Source: an uncultured Oscillospiraceae bacterium
Lineage (GTDB): Bacteria > Bacillota > Clostridia > Oscillospirales > Oscillospiraceae
DNA length: 64,000 nucleotides
Assembly (NCBI GenBank): GCA_947629915.1
Contig: CANRFN010000001.1
Span: 62,001-126,000, forward strand
Reading direction: 5' to 3'
The translations under genes were made by a program, and so were the position numbers. Below the pieces are notes generated by a model. The model saw only the letters and a list, made by a program, of their open reading frames with translations. It was not told the DNA's origin and searched no databases. Below are positions 43,045 to 51,479 of the stretch, one piece after another; within the stretch, counting starts at the first letter, position 1; every line of letters starts with the position of its first letter.

Positions 43045-43054
43045 GGCAGAAAAG

Positions 43055-43090
43055 GCCGAAAACGGGGCGCCCCTGCGCCCCGTTTTCGGC
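43055..43090 (+). terminator. Terminator of addBA
   Basis: A perfect 16-bp stem, GCCGAAAACGGGGCGC (43055-43070) with its complement at 43075-43090, and a CCCT loop. No separate T-run follows, but the stem is very stable. Confidence 0.75.
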
Positions 43091-43179
43091 ATCGTGCCGG
43101 GAAAGGATCCCCTGCAGCTGGAAATTCCGGACATTCCTTAAAAATTCGCCGATCGATAGAGAAATCTGAAAAAAAGTTC

Positions 43180-43208
43180 TTGCATTTTGGGGATGGACGT
43201 GCTAATAT
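43180..43208 (+). promoter_or_regulatory. Sigma-A promoter of rpmE
   Basis: TTGCAT (43180-43185), a 17-bp spacer and TAATAT (43203-43208). Predicted start near 43215. Confidence 0.65.
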
Positions 43209-43214
43209 ACCGGT

Positions 43215-43375
43215 TGCGTTTGCGGGCGCGTTACCGCATAGGGTCCGGCGGGTACCCGCCATCCCGGATGCGACTCGGCAAATTGGTCCGAAGAAGCTGT
43301 CCCCCTGGGCATCCTCAGGGGTGCGGATGGAACAAAACCCGTATGAACAGTTTTCCAACGAAAGAGGTGAAACCT
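43215..43375 (+). ncRNA. Leader of rpmE, candidate L31 autoregulatory RNA
   Basis: About 160 nt of leader with two evident structures. CGCATAGGGTCCGG pairs with CCGGATGCG (about 43236-43272). CCCCTG pairs with CAGGGG around 43303-43321. Leaders bound by L31 are known in several bacterial groups, including Firmicutes. The match to a specific family was not verified. Confidence 0.4.
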
Positions 43376-43576
43376 GTGAAGGAAGGCATCCATCCGAATT
43401 ATCGTCCCACCACTATCACCTGCGCATGCGGCAATGTGATCGAGACTGGCTCGACGAAAAAGGACATCAAGGTGGAAGTCTGTTCCAAGTGTCACCCCTT
43501 CTATACCGGCAAACAGAAGGTGGTTGATACCGGCGGACGTGTCAGCCGCTTCAACAAGAAGTTCGGTCTGGCCTGA
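43376..43576 (+). CDS. rpmE: 50S ribosomal protein L31 (zinc-binding type)
   Basis: A 66-residue L31 of the zinc-containing form: Cys16, Cys18, Cys36 and Cys39 are all present ([20 protein letters not shown]). The start is GTG 43376 with AAAGAGGTGA 6 nt upstream. It has its own promoter and a structured leader, and ends at a textbook terminator. The cysteines mean it can act as a zinc store that is displaced under zinc limitation. Confidence 0.96.
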   Translation: MKEGIHPNYRPTTITCACGNVIETGSTKKDIKVEVCSKCHPFYTGKQKVVDTGGRVSRFNKKFGLA

Positions 43577-43589
43577 ACCGATGCCGTTC

Positions 43590-43619
43590 AAAGCCCATGT
43601 CTTCGGACATGGGCTTTTT
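43590..43619 (+). terminator. Terminator of rpmE
   Basis: AAAGCCCATGTC (43590-43601), a TTCG tetraloop, GACATGGGCTTT (43606-43617), then TT. Confidence 0.92.
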
Positions 43620-43695
43620 CCCTACCTGTTTTCGGATATCCCTGGCCCTCCCGGCATAGACTGGAGCCAGGTCTTTGGAAAGGAGATCCCAAATC

Positions 43696-44196
43696 ATGTT
43701 CCGCAAAGTAGACCCCAAAACCCTTCCCATGAACCCCTTTGCCGCCATCGGGGACCAGTGGATGCTGATCACCGCCGGCACCAGGGAGCACTGCAACACC
43801 ATGACTGCCTCCTGGGGCAGCCTGGGCGTGCTGTGGGGTGCCCCCATGGCCATCGCCTATATTCGGCCCCAGCGGTACACCAAGCAGTTCGTGGACAGCC
43901 AGGACTACTTCACCCTCAGCTTCTTCGGCCCGGAATACCGCCAGCAGCTGAGCCTCTGCGGCTCCAAGAGCGGCCGGGACGTGGACAAGGTCCAGGCCTG
44001 CGGCTTCACCGTGGCGGAGGCCGCGTGCGGCGCCCCGTACTTTGAACAGGCGGAGACCGTGCTGGTCTGCCGCAAGCGGATGGCGGTGCCCATGGAGCCG
44101 GAGAAGCTGCCGGAGGACGTCAGGGAGAAGTGGTACGACCAAGACTATCACATCATGTACTGGGGAGAGATCGTGGAGGCACTGGTTCGCGCCTGA
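43696..44196 (+). CDS. Flavin reductase family protein (FMN-binding split barrel)
   Basis: A 166-residue protein of the flavin reductase-like family. The segment GDQWMLITAGTREHCNTMTASWGSLGVLW matches the FMN-binding strand region, followed by YIRPQRYTKQFV and YFTLSFF. Members bind FMN and either reduce flavins or act as redox proteins; the partner here is unknown. AAAGGAGA lies upstream of ATG 43696. It is separated from hflX by 30 bp and could be cotranscribed with it. Confidence 0.88.
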   Translation: MFRKVDPKTLPMNPFAAIGDQWMLITAGTREHCNTMTASWGSLGVLWGAPMAIAYIRPQRYTKQFVDSQDYFTLSFFGPEYRQQLSLCGSKSGRDVDKVQACGFTVAEAACGAPYFEQAETVLVCRKRMAVPMEPEKLPEDVREKWYDQDYHIMYWGEIVEALVRA

Positions 44197-44226
44197 GCCC
44201 CGCTCCCTCCCCTTCGGAGGAATTGC

Positions 44227-45483
44227 ATGTTCGAAGATACACAACCGAAAACCATCAACCGGGCCATCCTGGCGGGCCTGCACTGCCCCTCCCTGGACAA
44301 GGAGGAGGACGCAGACGAGTCCAGCCTGGAGGAGCTGGCGGCCCTGCTGGAGACCGCCGGCGGCACCTGCCTGGGCACCATGCTGCAAAACCGCCCCGCG
44401 CCGGACCCCCGCACCTTCCTGGGAGAGGGCAAGACGGCGGAGCTGAAGGAGCTGGTGCAAAACCTGGGGGCGGACATCGTGGTGCTGGACAATCCCCTCT
44501 CCCCCTCTCAGCAGAAGGTGCTCACCGAAGAGGTGGGTGTCACGGTGATTGACCGGGCGGCGCTGATTTTGGACATCTTCGCCAAGCGGGCCCGCACCAG
44601 CGAGGGCCGCATCCAGGTGGAGCTGGCCCAGTACCAGTACCTGCTGCCCCGGCTCACCGGCATGTGGAAGCACCTGGAGCGCCAGGAGGGCGCCATCGGC
44701 ACCCGGGGGCCCGGCGAGACCCAGCTGGAGTCGGACCGGCGGCACATCCGGCGGAAGATCAGCAAACTGGAGGACGAGCTGAAGGACGTGCGCCGGGTGC
44801 GGGCCACCCAGCGGGAGCGCCGGGAGAAAAACGAGGTACCGGTGATCGCCATCGTGGGCTACACCAACGCCGGCAAGTCCACCCTGCTCAACGCCCTCAC
44901 CGGCGCGGACATCCCCGCCAACAACCGCCTCTTTGACACCCTGGACACCACCACCAGGACCCTGCCGGTCTCAGACACCTGCACCGCCCTCATCTCGGAC
45001 ACCGTGGGCTTCATCTCCAAGTTGCCCACCCAGTTGGTGGACGCCTTCAAGGCCACCCTGGAGGAGCTCACCTTTGCAGATTTGCTGGTGCACGTTATCG
45101 ACGCCTCGGACCCCAACTGGCGGGAACAGGCGGCGGTGGTGGACCGGCTGGTGTCCGACCTGGGCGCCTCGGAGACCCCCCGGCTGGAGGTCTTCAACAA
45201 GTGCGACCGCTTTGTGGAGGAGATCCTCCCCCACGGAGACGACATCGTCCACATCAGCGCCCTCACCGGCGAGGGGCTGGACCAACTGCTCCAGGCCATC
45301 GCCCGTCACCTGGACGACAGCCGTCTCGTCCACTTCGCCTTCCCCTATGCCAAATCCGGCCTGCTGGACGCCCTCTACCGGGAGGCCAAGGTGCAAAACG
45401 TGGAGTACGGCGAGGAGATCGCCGTGTCCGCCCTCTGTACCCGCAGGACCGCAGGCCGGCTGGCGGCGTGGATCACTGGATAA
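44227..45483 (+). CDS. hflX: Ribosome-associated GTPase HflX
   Basis: A 418-residue GTPase that splits or rescues stalled ribosomes. The N-terminal HflX domain (1-205) contains the family signature GPGETQLESDRRHIRRKI and a coiled coil. The G domain has G1 GYTNAGKST (211-219), G2 around DTTTRTL, G3 DTVGFI and G4 NKCD; G5 is probably ISALTGEG. A short C-terminal domain follows. CGGAGG precedes ATG 44227. A strong terminator stands right after the stop. Confidence 0.96.
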   Translation: MFEDTQPKTINRAILAGLHCPSLDKEEDADESSLEELAALLETAGGTCLGTMLQNRPAPDPRTFLGEGKTAELKELVQNLGADIVVLDNPLSPSQQKVLTEEVGVTVIDRAALILDIFAKRARTSEGRIQVELAQYQYLLPRLTGMWKHLERQEGAIGTRGPGETQLESDRRHIRRKISKLEDELKDVRRVRATQRERREKNEVPVIAIVGYTNAGKSTLLNALTGADIPANNRLFDTLDTTTRTLPVSDTCTALISDTVGFISKLPTQLVDAFKATLEELTFADLLVHVIDASDPNWREQAAVVDRLVSDLGASETPRLEVFNKCDRFVEEILPHGDDIVHISALTGEGLDQLLQAIARHLDDSRLVHFAFPYAKSGLLDALYREAKVQNVEYGEEIAVSALCTRRTAGRLAAWITG

Positions 45484-45484
45484 A

Positions 45485-45519
45485 CAGAAAGCAGCAGGCG
45501 AAAAGCCTGCTGCTTTCTG
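45485..45519 (+). terminator. Terminator of hflX
   Basis: A perfect 15-bp stem, CAGAAAGCAGCAGGC (45485-45499) with GCCTGCTGCTTTCTG (45505-45519), and a 5-nt GAAAA loop. Confidence 0.8.
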
Positions 45520-45583
45520 CTGTCTATGGGTCGTTTTCAGTGTCAGGCGGTTTTCCTTTACAGATCTTGTCTCAAGCAGGGAA

Positions 45584-46252
45584 TCAGTCTGCCTGCCTCT
45601 GTTTCCGGCCGCGGAGGATGTCGTAGAGGATCAGGGCCGCGCAGCCCGCCACCAGCAGCACCAGGATCAGGATGGCGCAGTTGCGGAAGAAGTCCTGGGG
45701 GAGCACCAGGATGATCTGGTCCGTGGCGGGGTCGAAGAGCCAGTTGGTCTTCCCGGGGAAGAAGATGGCGTGGAAGACGGTGAAGGCGCGGTCGAAGTCC
45801 AGGGCGGCGAGGCCCGCGATGAGGAGAAACACCGCCCCCAGGCCGGCTCCGGCCCAGAAGCCCGGCCCCCGGCCGGCCAGGCGGGCAGAGGTCCGGTGGG
45901 TACACTTCATCCAGACGAGAAGAATGATGAGCAGCACGGCGGTAACCCCGAAGCCGTACACGTCCAGCAGAAACAGCCCCCGGACATCGGTGAAGTGGCT
46001 CTTGCCGCTCTCAGACCACTTCAGCACGCCTGTGGAGAACTCCTCCGCCCCCAGACAGTAGTCCAGCATCTCATCGAAGGCGGTGACGATCTCCTCCCGG
46101 GTGAAGCCGGTGCGCTCCGGGAGGTCCATGGCATCGATGTGGGCGTAGTAGAAGGGGCGGCAGAGGATGGGGGCCGCGATGGAGCCGGAGAGCAGCACCA
46201 GGGCGATGAGAATGGCCTCCACGGCGGTGAGCCACTTGCTTGTTGTTTTCAT
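45584..46252 (-). CDS. TIGR01906/DUF1461 integral membrane protein
   Basis: A 222-residue membrane protein with about four hydrophobic helices. It contains the family pattern HFTDVRGLFL after the first extracytoplasmic loop, and FHAIFFPGKTNWLFDPATDQII between helices 3 and 4. The TIGR01906/DUF1461 family occurs widely in Clostridia and lactic acid bacteria, with no established function. It overlaps the upstream membrane-protein gene by 4 bp, so the two are coupled. Confidence 0.87.
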   Translation of the reverse strand: MKTTSKWLTAVEAILIALVLLSGSIAAPILCRPFYYAHIDAMDLPERTGFTREEIVTAFDEMLDYCLGAEEFSTGVLKWSESGKSHFTDVRGLFLLDVYGFGVTAVLLIILLVWMKCTHRTSARLAGRGPGFWAGAGLGAVFLLIAGLAALDFDRAFTVFHAIFFPGKTNWLFDPATDQIILVLPQDFFRNCAILILVLLVAGCAALILYDILRGRKQRQAD

Positions 46253-46893
46253 TGGGAAACCTCCTCAGGACAGCCAGACAGGGTGATGAGCACTTGAGAC
46301 GGCAGGTAGAAGAACCACATGCCCAGGGATACGGCCCGGTATAGGAGACCGTCCGGGAGACCTGCGTTGAAAAGGCCCACACAGGTGTCGCAGCAGACAA
46401 AGAGGGTGAGGCCGATGGCAAAGCGGCGGTATCGTCTTCCCTGCTGTCTCCAGGCAAGGCCGGTGTTCACGAGAAGCTGGGTATAGTACACGCCGGCCAG
46501 CAGATTCACCGGGGACGCCATGCGGAGAACCGCCAGCCCCAGGGCCGCCAAAACCGGGAGCACCAGGCGCCAGGGGACGGCGAACCCCGCCCCATCGCGG
46601 TGCAGCCGGCAGAGATACACCATCTGCACCACGAGGAAGATCGAGACCCCCGGGGCGTAGTGGTCTCCGCGCACGAGGAGAAACCAGTCTGCTGCAGCGG
46701 TGAGGGTCAGGGCGATGAGCACCAGCGGATCCCCGCCCCGCCGGAGGGACAGGGCCGCCATCCCGATGCAGAGCAGGATGCCGGCGTACTTGACCGCATT
46801 GGAGGAGCCCTGGCCCATGAGGTCTATGGTGAGAAAGGTGACATACAGCACCCCTTCCACCGCGAGAAAGGCTGCGGTCTGCCGGCTCTTCAC
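46249..46893 (-). CDS. Integral membrane protein, YhhN-like
   Basis: A 214-residue, very hydrophobic protein with seven or eight predicted helices. The pattern TLTAAADWFLLVRGDHYAPGVSIFLVVQMVYL recalls the YhhN/TMEM86 lysoplasmalogenase family, but this is an eye-level similarity. I chose GTG 46893 because GGGAGGTGAGG stands directly upstream; the in-frame ATG at 46911 has no Shine-Dalgarno and is nearly at the predicted transcription start. It is followed by the DUF1461 gene with an ATGA overlap. Confidence 0.65.
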   Translation of the reverse strand: MKSRQTAAFLAVEGVLYVTFLTIDLMGQGSSNAVKYAGILLCIGMAALSLRRGGDPLVLIALTLTAAADWFLLVRGDHYAPGVSIFLVVQMVYLCRLHRDGAGFAVPWRLVLPVLAALGLAVLRMASPVNLLAGVYYTQLLVNTGLAWRQQGRRYRRFAIGLTLFVCCDTCVGLFNAGLPDGLLYRAVSLGMWFFYLPSQVLITLSGCPEEVSQ

Positions 46894-46927
46894 GGTCCTC
46901 ACCTCCCACATGTCTGCATGATTTCTG

Positions 46928-46956
46928 ATTGTACCACCAGTTGGGGCCGCCGTAAA
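46928..46956 (-). promoter_or_regulatory. Promoter of the two membrane-protein genes
   Basis: Minus strand: TTTACG (46951-46956), a 17-bp spacer ending TGG and TACAAT (46928-46933). Confidence 0.65.
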
Positions 46957-47159
46957 GGTCCATTCCGGAGGAGAAACGGCCTGCCGGGAGACCGTTGGCC
47001 TGCAGCGATACCCGCGAAATGCATGTTTTCACCGGCCTATGCAGCCAAATCTCCCCTGTTTCCAGCGGGTTTCAGACGGATCGCCACATTTTTAACAAAC
47101 TTCTTCAAAATTCGTCCAAAGGATACAGCAAAATATCCAGATTTTCCAGGTTGCACCCC
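46957..47159. other. Intergenic stretch without a gene
   Basis: This lies between divergent promoters (46928 leftward, 47160 rightward). It contains no frame with a ribosome-binding site and no notable repeat or hairpin. Confidence 0.4.
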
Positions 47160-47188
47160 TTGTTTTTTGGAAATGGGCCGTATATAAT
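47160..47188 (+). promoter_or_regulatory. Sigma-A promoter of the rnf operon
   Basis: TTGTTT (47160-47165), a 17-bp spacer and TATAAT (47183-47188). The predicted start near 47195 leaves about 95 nt before rnfC. Confidence 0.75.
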
Positions 47189-47289
47189 AATGAATGCTGT
47201 TATCAGAACGTTTCGAAAGGCAGCAGCGCCCGCTGTTTTGCACCCTGGCAGAACTGGGTAATCCGTTAGAGTTTGGAGGAAAGAGAGCA

Positions 47290-48654
47290 GTGAATCGCAA
47301 ATTGCACGGCATTCATGCACCGCACCGCAAGAATACTGCAGACAGCGTTCCAAAGCGGATGCCGCCACCCCCTGTGATCACGGTGCCCATGTCCATGAAC
47401 ATCGGTGCACCGGCAAAGCCCGTTGTGAAGGCGGGGGACCTGGTGAAAGTGGGACAGATCATTGCGGAGGCCGGCGGCTTCATGTCTGCCCCCATCTATT
47501 CCGGCGTCTCCGGCAAGGTGAAGAAGCTGGATGAGATTTTGAGTTCCAACGGCCGCTTCGACACCGCCATCGTCATCGAGAGCGATGGGCAGCAGACGCT
47601 CTACGAGGGCCTCACCAAGCCTGTCATCACAGACCAGAAGAGCTTTGTAGACGCTGTGCGCACCTGCGGCGTCATCGGCCTGGGCGGCGCAGGCTTCCCC
47701 ACCTCGGTGAAGCTGAACGTAGACCCGGACCGGGTTCACGCCATCATCATCAACGGCGCCGAGTGCGAGCCCTACATCACCTCAGACACCCGCACCATGA
47801 TGGACAACGCAGATCGGGTGGTTATGGGGGCCCAGCTGCTGCAGAAGTACTACACCGCAGACCGGATTGTGATCGGCATCGAGGACAACAAGCCCCAGTG
47901 TATCGAGATCATGAAAGAGGCCGGCAAGGACGTGCCGGGCTTTGAGGTGGCGGAACTGCCCGCCATGTACCCCCAGGGCGGCGAGAAAGTGCTGATCTAC
48001 AACACCACCGGCCAGATCGTCCCCGAGGGCAAGCTGCCCATCGATGTGGGCTGCATCGTCATCAACTGCACCACCCTGGCGGTGATCGCCCGCTACATAG
48101 AGACCGGTATCCCCCTGGTGGAAAAGGTGATCACCGTAGACGGCTCCGCGGTGGCCAACCCCCAGAACATCATCGTGCCGGTGGGCACCCCCATCCGGGA
48201 TGTGCTGAACTACGTGGGCCTGAAGACAGAGCCCCGGAAGGTGCTGTACGGCGGCCCCATGATGGGCATCTGCGTGCCCAACCTGGACGCCCCCATTCTG
48301 AAGAACACCAACGCCATCCTGGCCTTTGACGAGAAGGACGCCCAGGACCCGGTCCCCACCCCCTGTATCCGCTGCGGCCGGTGCGTGAACCACTGCCCCT
48401 TCGGGCTGATGCCCGCCGCCATTGAGCAGGCGTACAACGACCGGGACGGCGCCGCCCTGAAGAAGCTGAAGGTGAACCTCTGCATGGAATGCGGCTGCTG
48501 CAGCTACGGCTGCCCGGCACGCCGTCCCCTGGTGCAGATCAACAAGCTGGCCAAGGCCGTTCTCAACCGGTACAACCAGGAACAGAAGGCTCTGGCAGAA
48601 AAAGAGGCGGCAAAGAAGGCCGCAAAAGAGGAGGCGGGCGTCCATGGAAAATAA
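47290..48654 (+). CDS. rnfC: Rnf complex subunit C
   Basis: A 454-residue peripheral subunit of the Rnf complex (ferredoxin:NAD+ oxidoreductase), which pumps Na+ or H+. It binds NAD(H) and FMN like complex I NuoF; GLGGAGFPTSVKL is the characteristic loop. Two 4Fe-4S motifs lie near the C-terminus: CIRCGRCVNHCP and CMECGCCSYGCP. The N-terminus starts MNRKLHGIHAPHRKN and holds a barrel-sandwich domain. The start is GTG 47290, with GGAGGA upstream. It is the first of six overlapping genes and overlaps rnfD by 11 bp. Confidence 0.95.
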   Translation: MNRKLHGIHAPHRKNTADSVPKRMPPPPVITVPMSMNIGAPAKPVVKAGDLVKVGQIIAEAGGFMSAPIYSGVSGKVKKLDEILSSNGRFDTAIVIESDGQQTLYEGLTKPVITDQKSFVDAVRTCGVIGLGGAGFPTSVKLNVDPDRVHAIIINGAECEPYITSDTRTMMDNADRVVMGAQLLQKYYTADRIVIGIEDNKPQCIEIMKEAGKDVPGFEVAELPAMYPQGGEKVLIYNTTGQIVPEGKLPIDVGCIVINCTTLAVIARYIETGIPLVEKVITVDGSAVANPQNIIVPVGTPIRDVLNYVGLKTEPRKVLYGGPMMGICVPNLDAPILKNTNAILAFDEKDAQDPVPTPCIRCGRCVNHCPFGLMPAAIEQAYNDRDGAALKKLKVNLCMECGCCSYGCPARRPLVQINKLAKAVLNRYNQEQKALAEKEAAKKAAKEEAGVHGK

Positions 48655-49597
48655 TAAAATCGTATCCGTGAACCCCCACATCTACGCCCCGGACACCACC
48701 ACGACCATCATGCGGGACGTGGTGCTGGCCCTGGTCCCGGCGGTAATCGCATCCGTGCTGTTCTTCGGGCCGCGGGCGCTGCTGGTGGAGGCGGTGTGCA
48801 TCGCGGTGGCCGTCCTCTGCGAGTGGGGGTTTGAAAAGATCTGCAAGCGCCCCAACACCATCGGCGACTTCTCCGCCGTGGTGACCGGCCTGCTGCTGGC
48901 CCTGAACCTGCCGGTGAGCATCCCCATCTGGCAGGCGGCCTTCGGCGCATTCGTGGCCATTGTAGTAGTGAAACAGCTCTTCGGCGGCATCGGCATGAAC
49001 TTTGCCAACCCCGCCATCACCGCCCGCATCGTGATGCTGGTGGCCTTCGGCTCCGCCATGACCACCTGGACGGCCCCCGCCTTTGCGGACGCCACCTCCA
49101 GCGCCACGCCCCTGAGCATCATCGCGGGCATCAACGGCGTCACCGCCGGCACCCACACCGCAGACGAACTCCCCTCCCTCGTCCAGATGTTCCTGGGCGC
49201 TCGGGGCGGCTCTCTCGGTGAGACCAGCTGCCTGGCCCTACTCCTCGGCGGCATCTACCTCATCTGGCGGAAGGTGATCTCCTGGCACACCCCCGTGGCC
49301 TTCATCGCCACCGTGTTTGTGCTCACCGCCCTTCTGGGACAGCAGCCGCTGTACCAGGTCATGGCAGGCGGCCTCTTCATCGGCGCCTTCTTCATGGCCA
49401 CAGACTACACCACCTCCCCGCCCACACCCAAGGGCAAGATTGTGTTCGGCATCGGCTGCGGCCTGCTCACCGTGTGCATCCGGGTCTGGGGCAACTATCC
49501 CGAGGGCGTGTCCTTCTCCATCCTGCTGATGAACATCCTCAACCCCTTCATCTGCAACCTGACCCGTACGAAACCGTTTGGAGGTGTGGAAGCATGA
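48644..49597 (+). CDS. rnfD: Rnf complex subunit D
   Basis: A 317-residue integral membrane subunit with about nine helices, related to NqrB, likely involved in ion translocation. The covalent FMN site is expected at Thr155 in SSATPLS (usually SGATP). GIGMNFANPAITARI and MATDYTTSPPTPKG are strongly conserved. Its start lies 11 bp inside the end of rnfC, and its stop overlaps the rnfG start (ATGA). Confidence 0.94.
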   Translation: MENNKIVSVNPHIYAPDTTTTIMRDVVLALVPAVIASVLFFGPRALLVEAVCIAVAVLCEWGFEKICKRPNTIGDFSAVVTGLLLALNLPVSIPIWQAAFGAFVAIVVVKQLFGGIGMNFANPAITARIVMLVAFGSAMTTWTAPAFADATSSATPLSIIAGINGVTAGTHTADELPSLVQMFLGARGGSLGETSCLALLLGGIYLIWRKVISWHTPVAFIATVFVLTALLGQQPLYQVMAGGLFIGAFFMATDYTTSPPTPKGKIVFGIGCGLLTVCIRVWGNYPEGVSFSILLMNILNPFICNLTRTKPFGGVEA

Positions 49598-50151
49598 ACA
49601 AGTCCCAGTCCAATGTGCTGGCGGATTTTGTCCAGCCCATCGGCGTCCTCACCGCCATCTGTCTCGTCATGACCCTGCTGCTGGCCTTCACCAACTCCGT
49701 GACCGCCCCCATCATCGAGGAGACGCAGCGGAAGACCGCCGAGGCCGCCCGCCTGGAGGTGCTCCCGGCGGCAGACAGCTTTGAGAAGCTCGATGTGACC
49801 CTGCCGGACGGCAGCTCCGTGACCGAGGTCTACAAGGCGGCCAACGGCAGCGGCTACGTGTTCATGATCGTGGCCGAGGGCTACGGCGGCAAGGGCACAC
49901 TGAATATGAGCTGCGGCATCGACCAGGACGGCAAGATCGTGGAGACCAAGGTGATCAGCCACGAGGAGACCCCCGGCATGGGCTCCAAGGTGACGGGAGA
50001 CGACTTCAAGGGCCAGTTCCCCGGCAAGACCAGCGCGGACATCGCCGGCGGCGCCATCGACACCATCTCCGGCGCCACCCGGTCCTCCAACTTCTACATC
50101 AAGGCCATCCAGGACGCCTTCGCGGCGTATGATCTGGTAAAGGAGGGCTGA
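49594..50151 (+). CDS. rnfG: Rnf complex subunit G
   Basis: A 185-residue subunit with one N-terminal membrane helix (about 15-33) and an extracytoplasmic FMN-binding domain. FMN is expected to be covalently bound at Thr162 in ISGATRSS, the site recognised by the ApbE flavin transferase. HEETPGMGSKV is the second conserved segment. GGAGGTG lies upstream of ATG 49594, which overlaps the rnfD stop. Confidence 0.94.
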   Translation: MNKSQSNVLADFVQPIGVLTAICLVMTLLLAFTNSVTAPIIEETQRKTAEAARLEVLPAADSFEKLDVTLPDGSSVTEVYKAANGSGYVFMIVAEGYGGKGTLNMSCGIDQDGKIVETKVISHEETPGMGSKVTGDDFKGQFPGKTSADIAGGAIDTISGATRSSNFYIKAIQDAFAAYDLVKEG

Positions 50152-50156
50152 TTCTC

Positions 50157-50849
50157 ATGAAAAACAACAAACTCGCCATCCTCACCAACGGCATTATCAA
50201 GGAGAACCCCATCCTGGTGCTGATCCTGGGCACCTGCCCCTTCCTGGCGGTCACCACCCAGGCCTCCAATGCCATCGGCATGGGCGCAGCTGTTACCTTC
50301 GTGCTGCTCTGCTCCAACGTGATGATCTCCCTGCTCCGGAATGTGATCTCGGACAAGGTGCGCATCCCCTGCTACATCGTGGTGATCGCGTCCTTCGTGA
50401 CCCTGGTCCAGATGGTGGTAAAGGCATACTTCAGCGCACTGGACACGGCTCTGGGCCTGTACCTGCCGCTGATCGTGGTGAACTGCATCATCCTGGGCCG
50501 GGCGGAGATGTTCGCCAACAAAAACGGCGTGCTGGACTCCGCCCTGGACGCCATCGGCATGGGCGTGGGCTATCTGCTCGCCATGCTGATCATGGCCTCC
50601 ATCCGGGAGATCTTCGGCGCCGGCACCTGGTTCGGCATGAAGATCCCCGTCCTGGCGGACAACAACATCTCCATCATGACCATGGCCCCCGGCGGGTTCG
50701 CCGTGTTCGGACTGCTCATCGCCGTGGTGAACAAGGTGAGCCACGGCAAGGCCATCAAGAAAAAGGACTTCGGCTGCGAGGGCTGCCCCTCCGCCGCCAG
50801 CTGCGGCCAGCGCGGCTGTGAACGAGTGCAGAAGGAGGCTAATGCATAA
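50157..50849 (+). CDS. rnfE: Rnf complex subunit E, with a cysteine-rich tail
   Basis: A 230-residue six-helix membrane subunit, homologous to RnfA and NqrD. TNGIIKENPILVLILGTCPFLA carries the conserved cysteine that, with its RnfA counterpart, is proposed to hold an intramembrane Fe-S centre. After the last helix comes an added C-terminal tail with four cysteines (207, 210, 216, 221; CEGCPSAASCGQRGC), which could bind a metal or Fe-S cluster. AAGGAGGG is upstream of ATG 50157. The stop overlaps the rnfA start (TAATG). Confidence 0.94.
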   Translation: MKNNKLAILTNGIIKENPILVLILGTCPFLAVTTQASNAIGMGAAVTFVLLCSNVMISLLRNVISDKVRIPCYIVVIASFVTLVQMVVKAYFSALDTALGLYLPLIVVNCIILGRAEMFANKNGVLDSALDAIGMGVGYLLAMLIMASIREIFGAGTWFGMKIPVLADNNISIMTMAPGGFAVFGLLIAVVNKVSHGKAIKKKDFGCEGCPSAASCGQRGCERVQKEANA

Positions 50850-51466
50850 TGGATTTCAAGGGATTACTCGCCATTGTGATGGCCGCCGTACTGGTAAACA
50901 ACTACGTCCTGTCCCAGTTTTTAGGCATCTGCCCCTTCCTGGGCGTGTCCAAGAAGCTGGACCAGGCCACCGGCATGTCCATCGCCGTGATCTTCGTCAT
51001 GGTGCTGGCCACCGCCGTGACCTATCCCATTCAGTACTTCCTGCTGAACCCCAACAACATCGCCTATCTGCAGACCATCGTCTTCATCCTGGTGATCGCC
51101 GCCCTGGTGCAGCTGGTGGAGATCGTCCTGAAGAAGTACATCCCCGCCCTCCACGCATCCCTGGGCGTGTACCTGCCCCTCATCACCACCAACTGCGCCG
51201 TGCTGGGCGTCTGCATCAGCAACGTGGACAGCTACATGTCCGGCGGCGGGTTTGGCGCCAGCTTTGTCCAGGCGCTCTTCAACGCATTCGGCAGCGGTCT
51301 CGGCTTTCTGCTGGCCATGGTGCTCTTCGCCGGCGTCCGCAGCAAGGTGGAGAAGGCCAATCCCCCCGAGTGCTTCAAGGGCATGCCCATCACCCTCATC
51401 TCCGCTGCCATCGTCTCGGTGTCCTTCATGGGCTTTGCCGGACTGGTAGACAACCTCTTGGGCTGA
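50849..51466 (+). CDS. rnfA: Rnf complex subunit A
   Basis: A 205-residue membrane subunit with six helices, a pseudo-symmetric partner of RnfE. NNYVLSQFLGICPFLGVSKKL carries the conserved cysteine of the proposed intramembrane Fe-S site. ITTNCAVLGVCISNV is a second conserved segment. GAAGGAGGC lies upstream of ATG 50849, which overlaps the rnfE stop. rnfB follows after 13 bp. Confidence 0.95.
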   Translation: MDFKGLLAIVMAAVLVNNYVLSQFLGICPFLGVSKKLDQATGMSIAVIFVMVLATAVTYPIQYFLLNPNNIAYLQTIVFILVIAALVQLVEIVLKKYIPALHASLGVYLPLITTNCAVLGVCISNVDSYMSGGGFGASFVQALFNAFGSGLGFLLAMVLFAGVRSKVEKANPPECFKGMPITLISAAIVSVSFMGFAGLVDNLLG

Positions 51467-51479
51467 GGAGGTGCCATCG

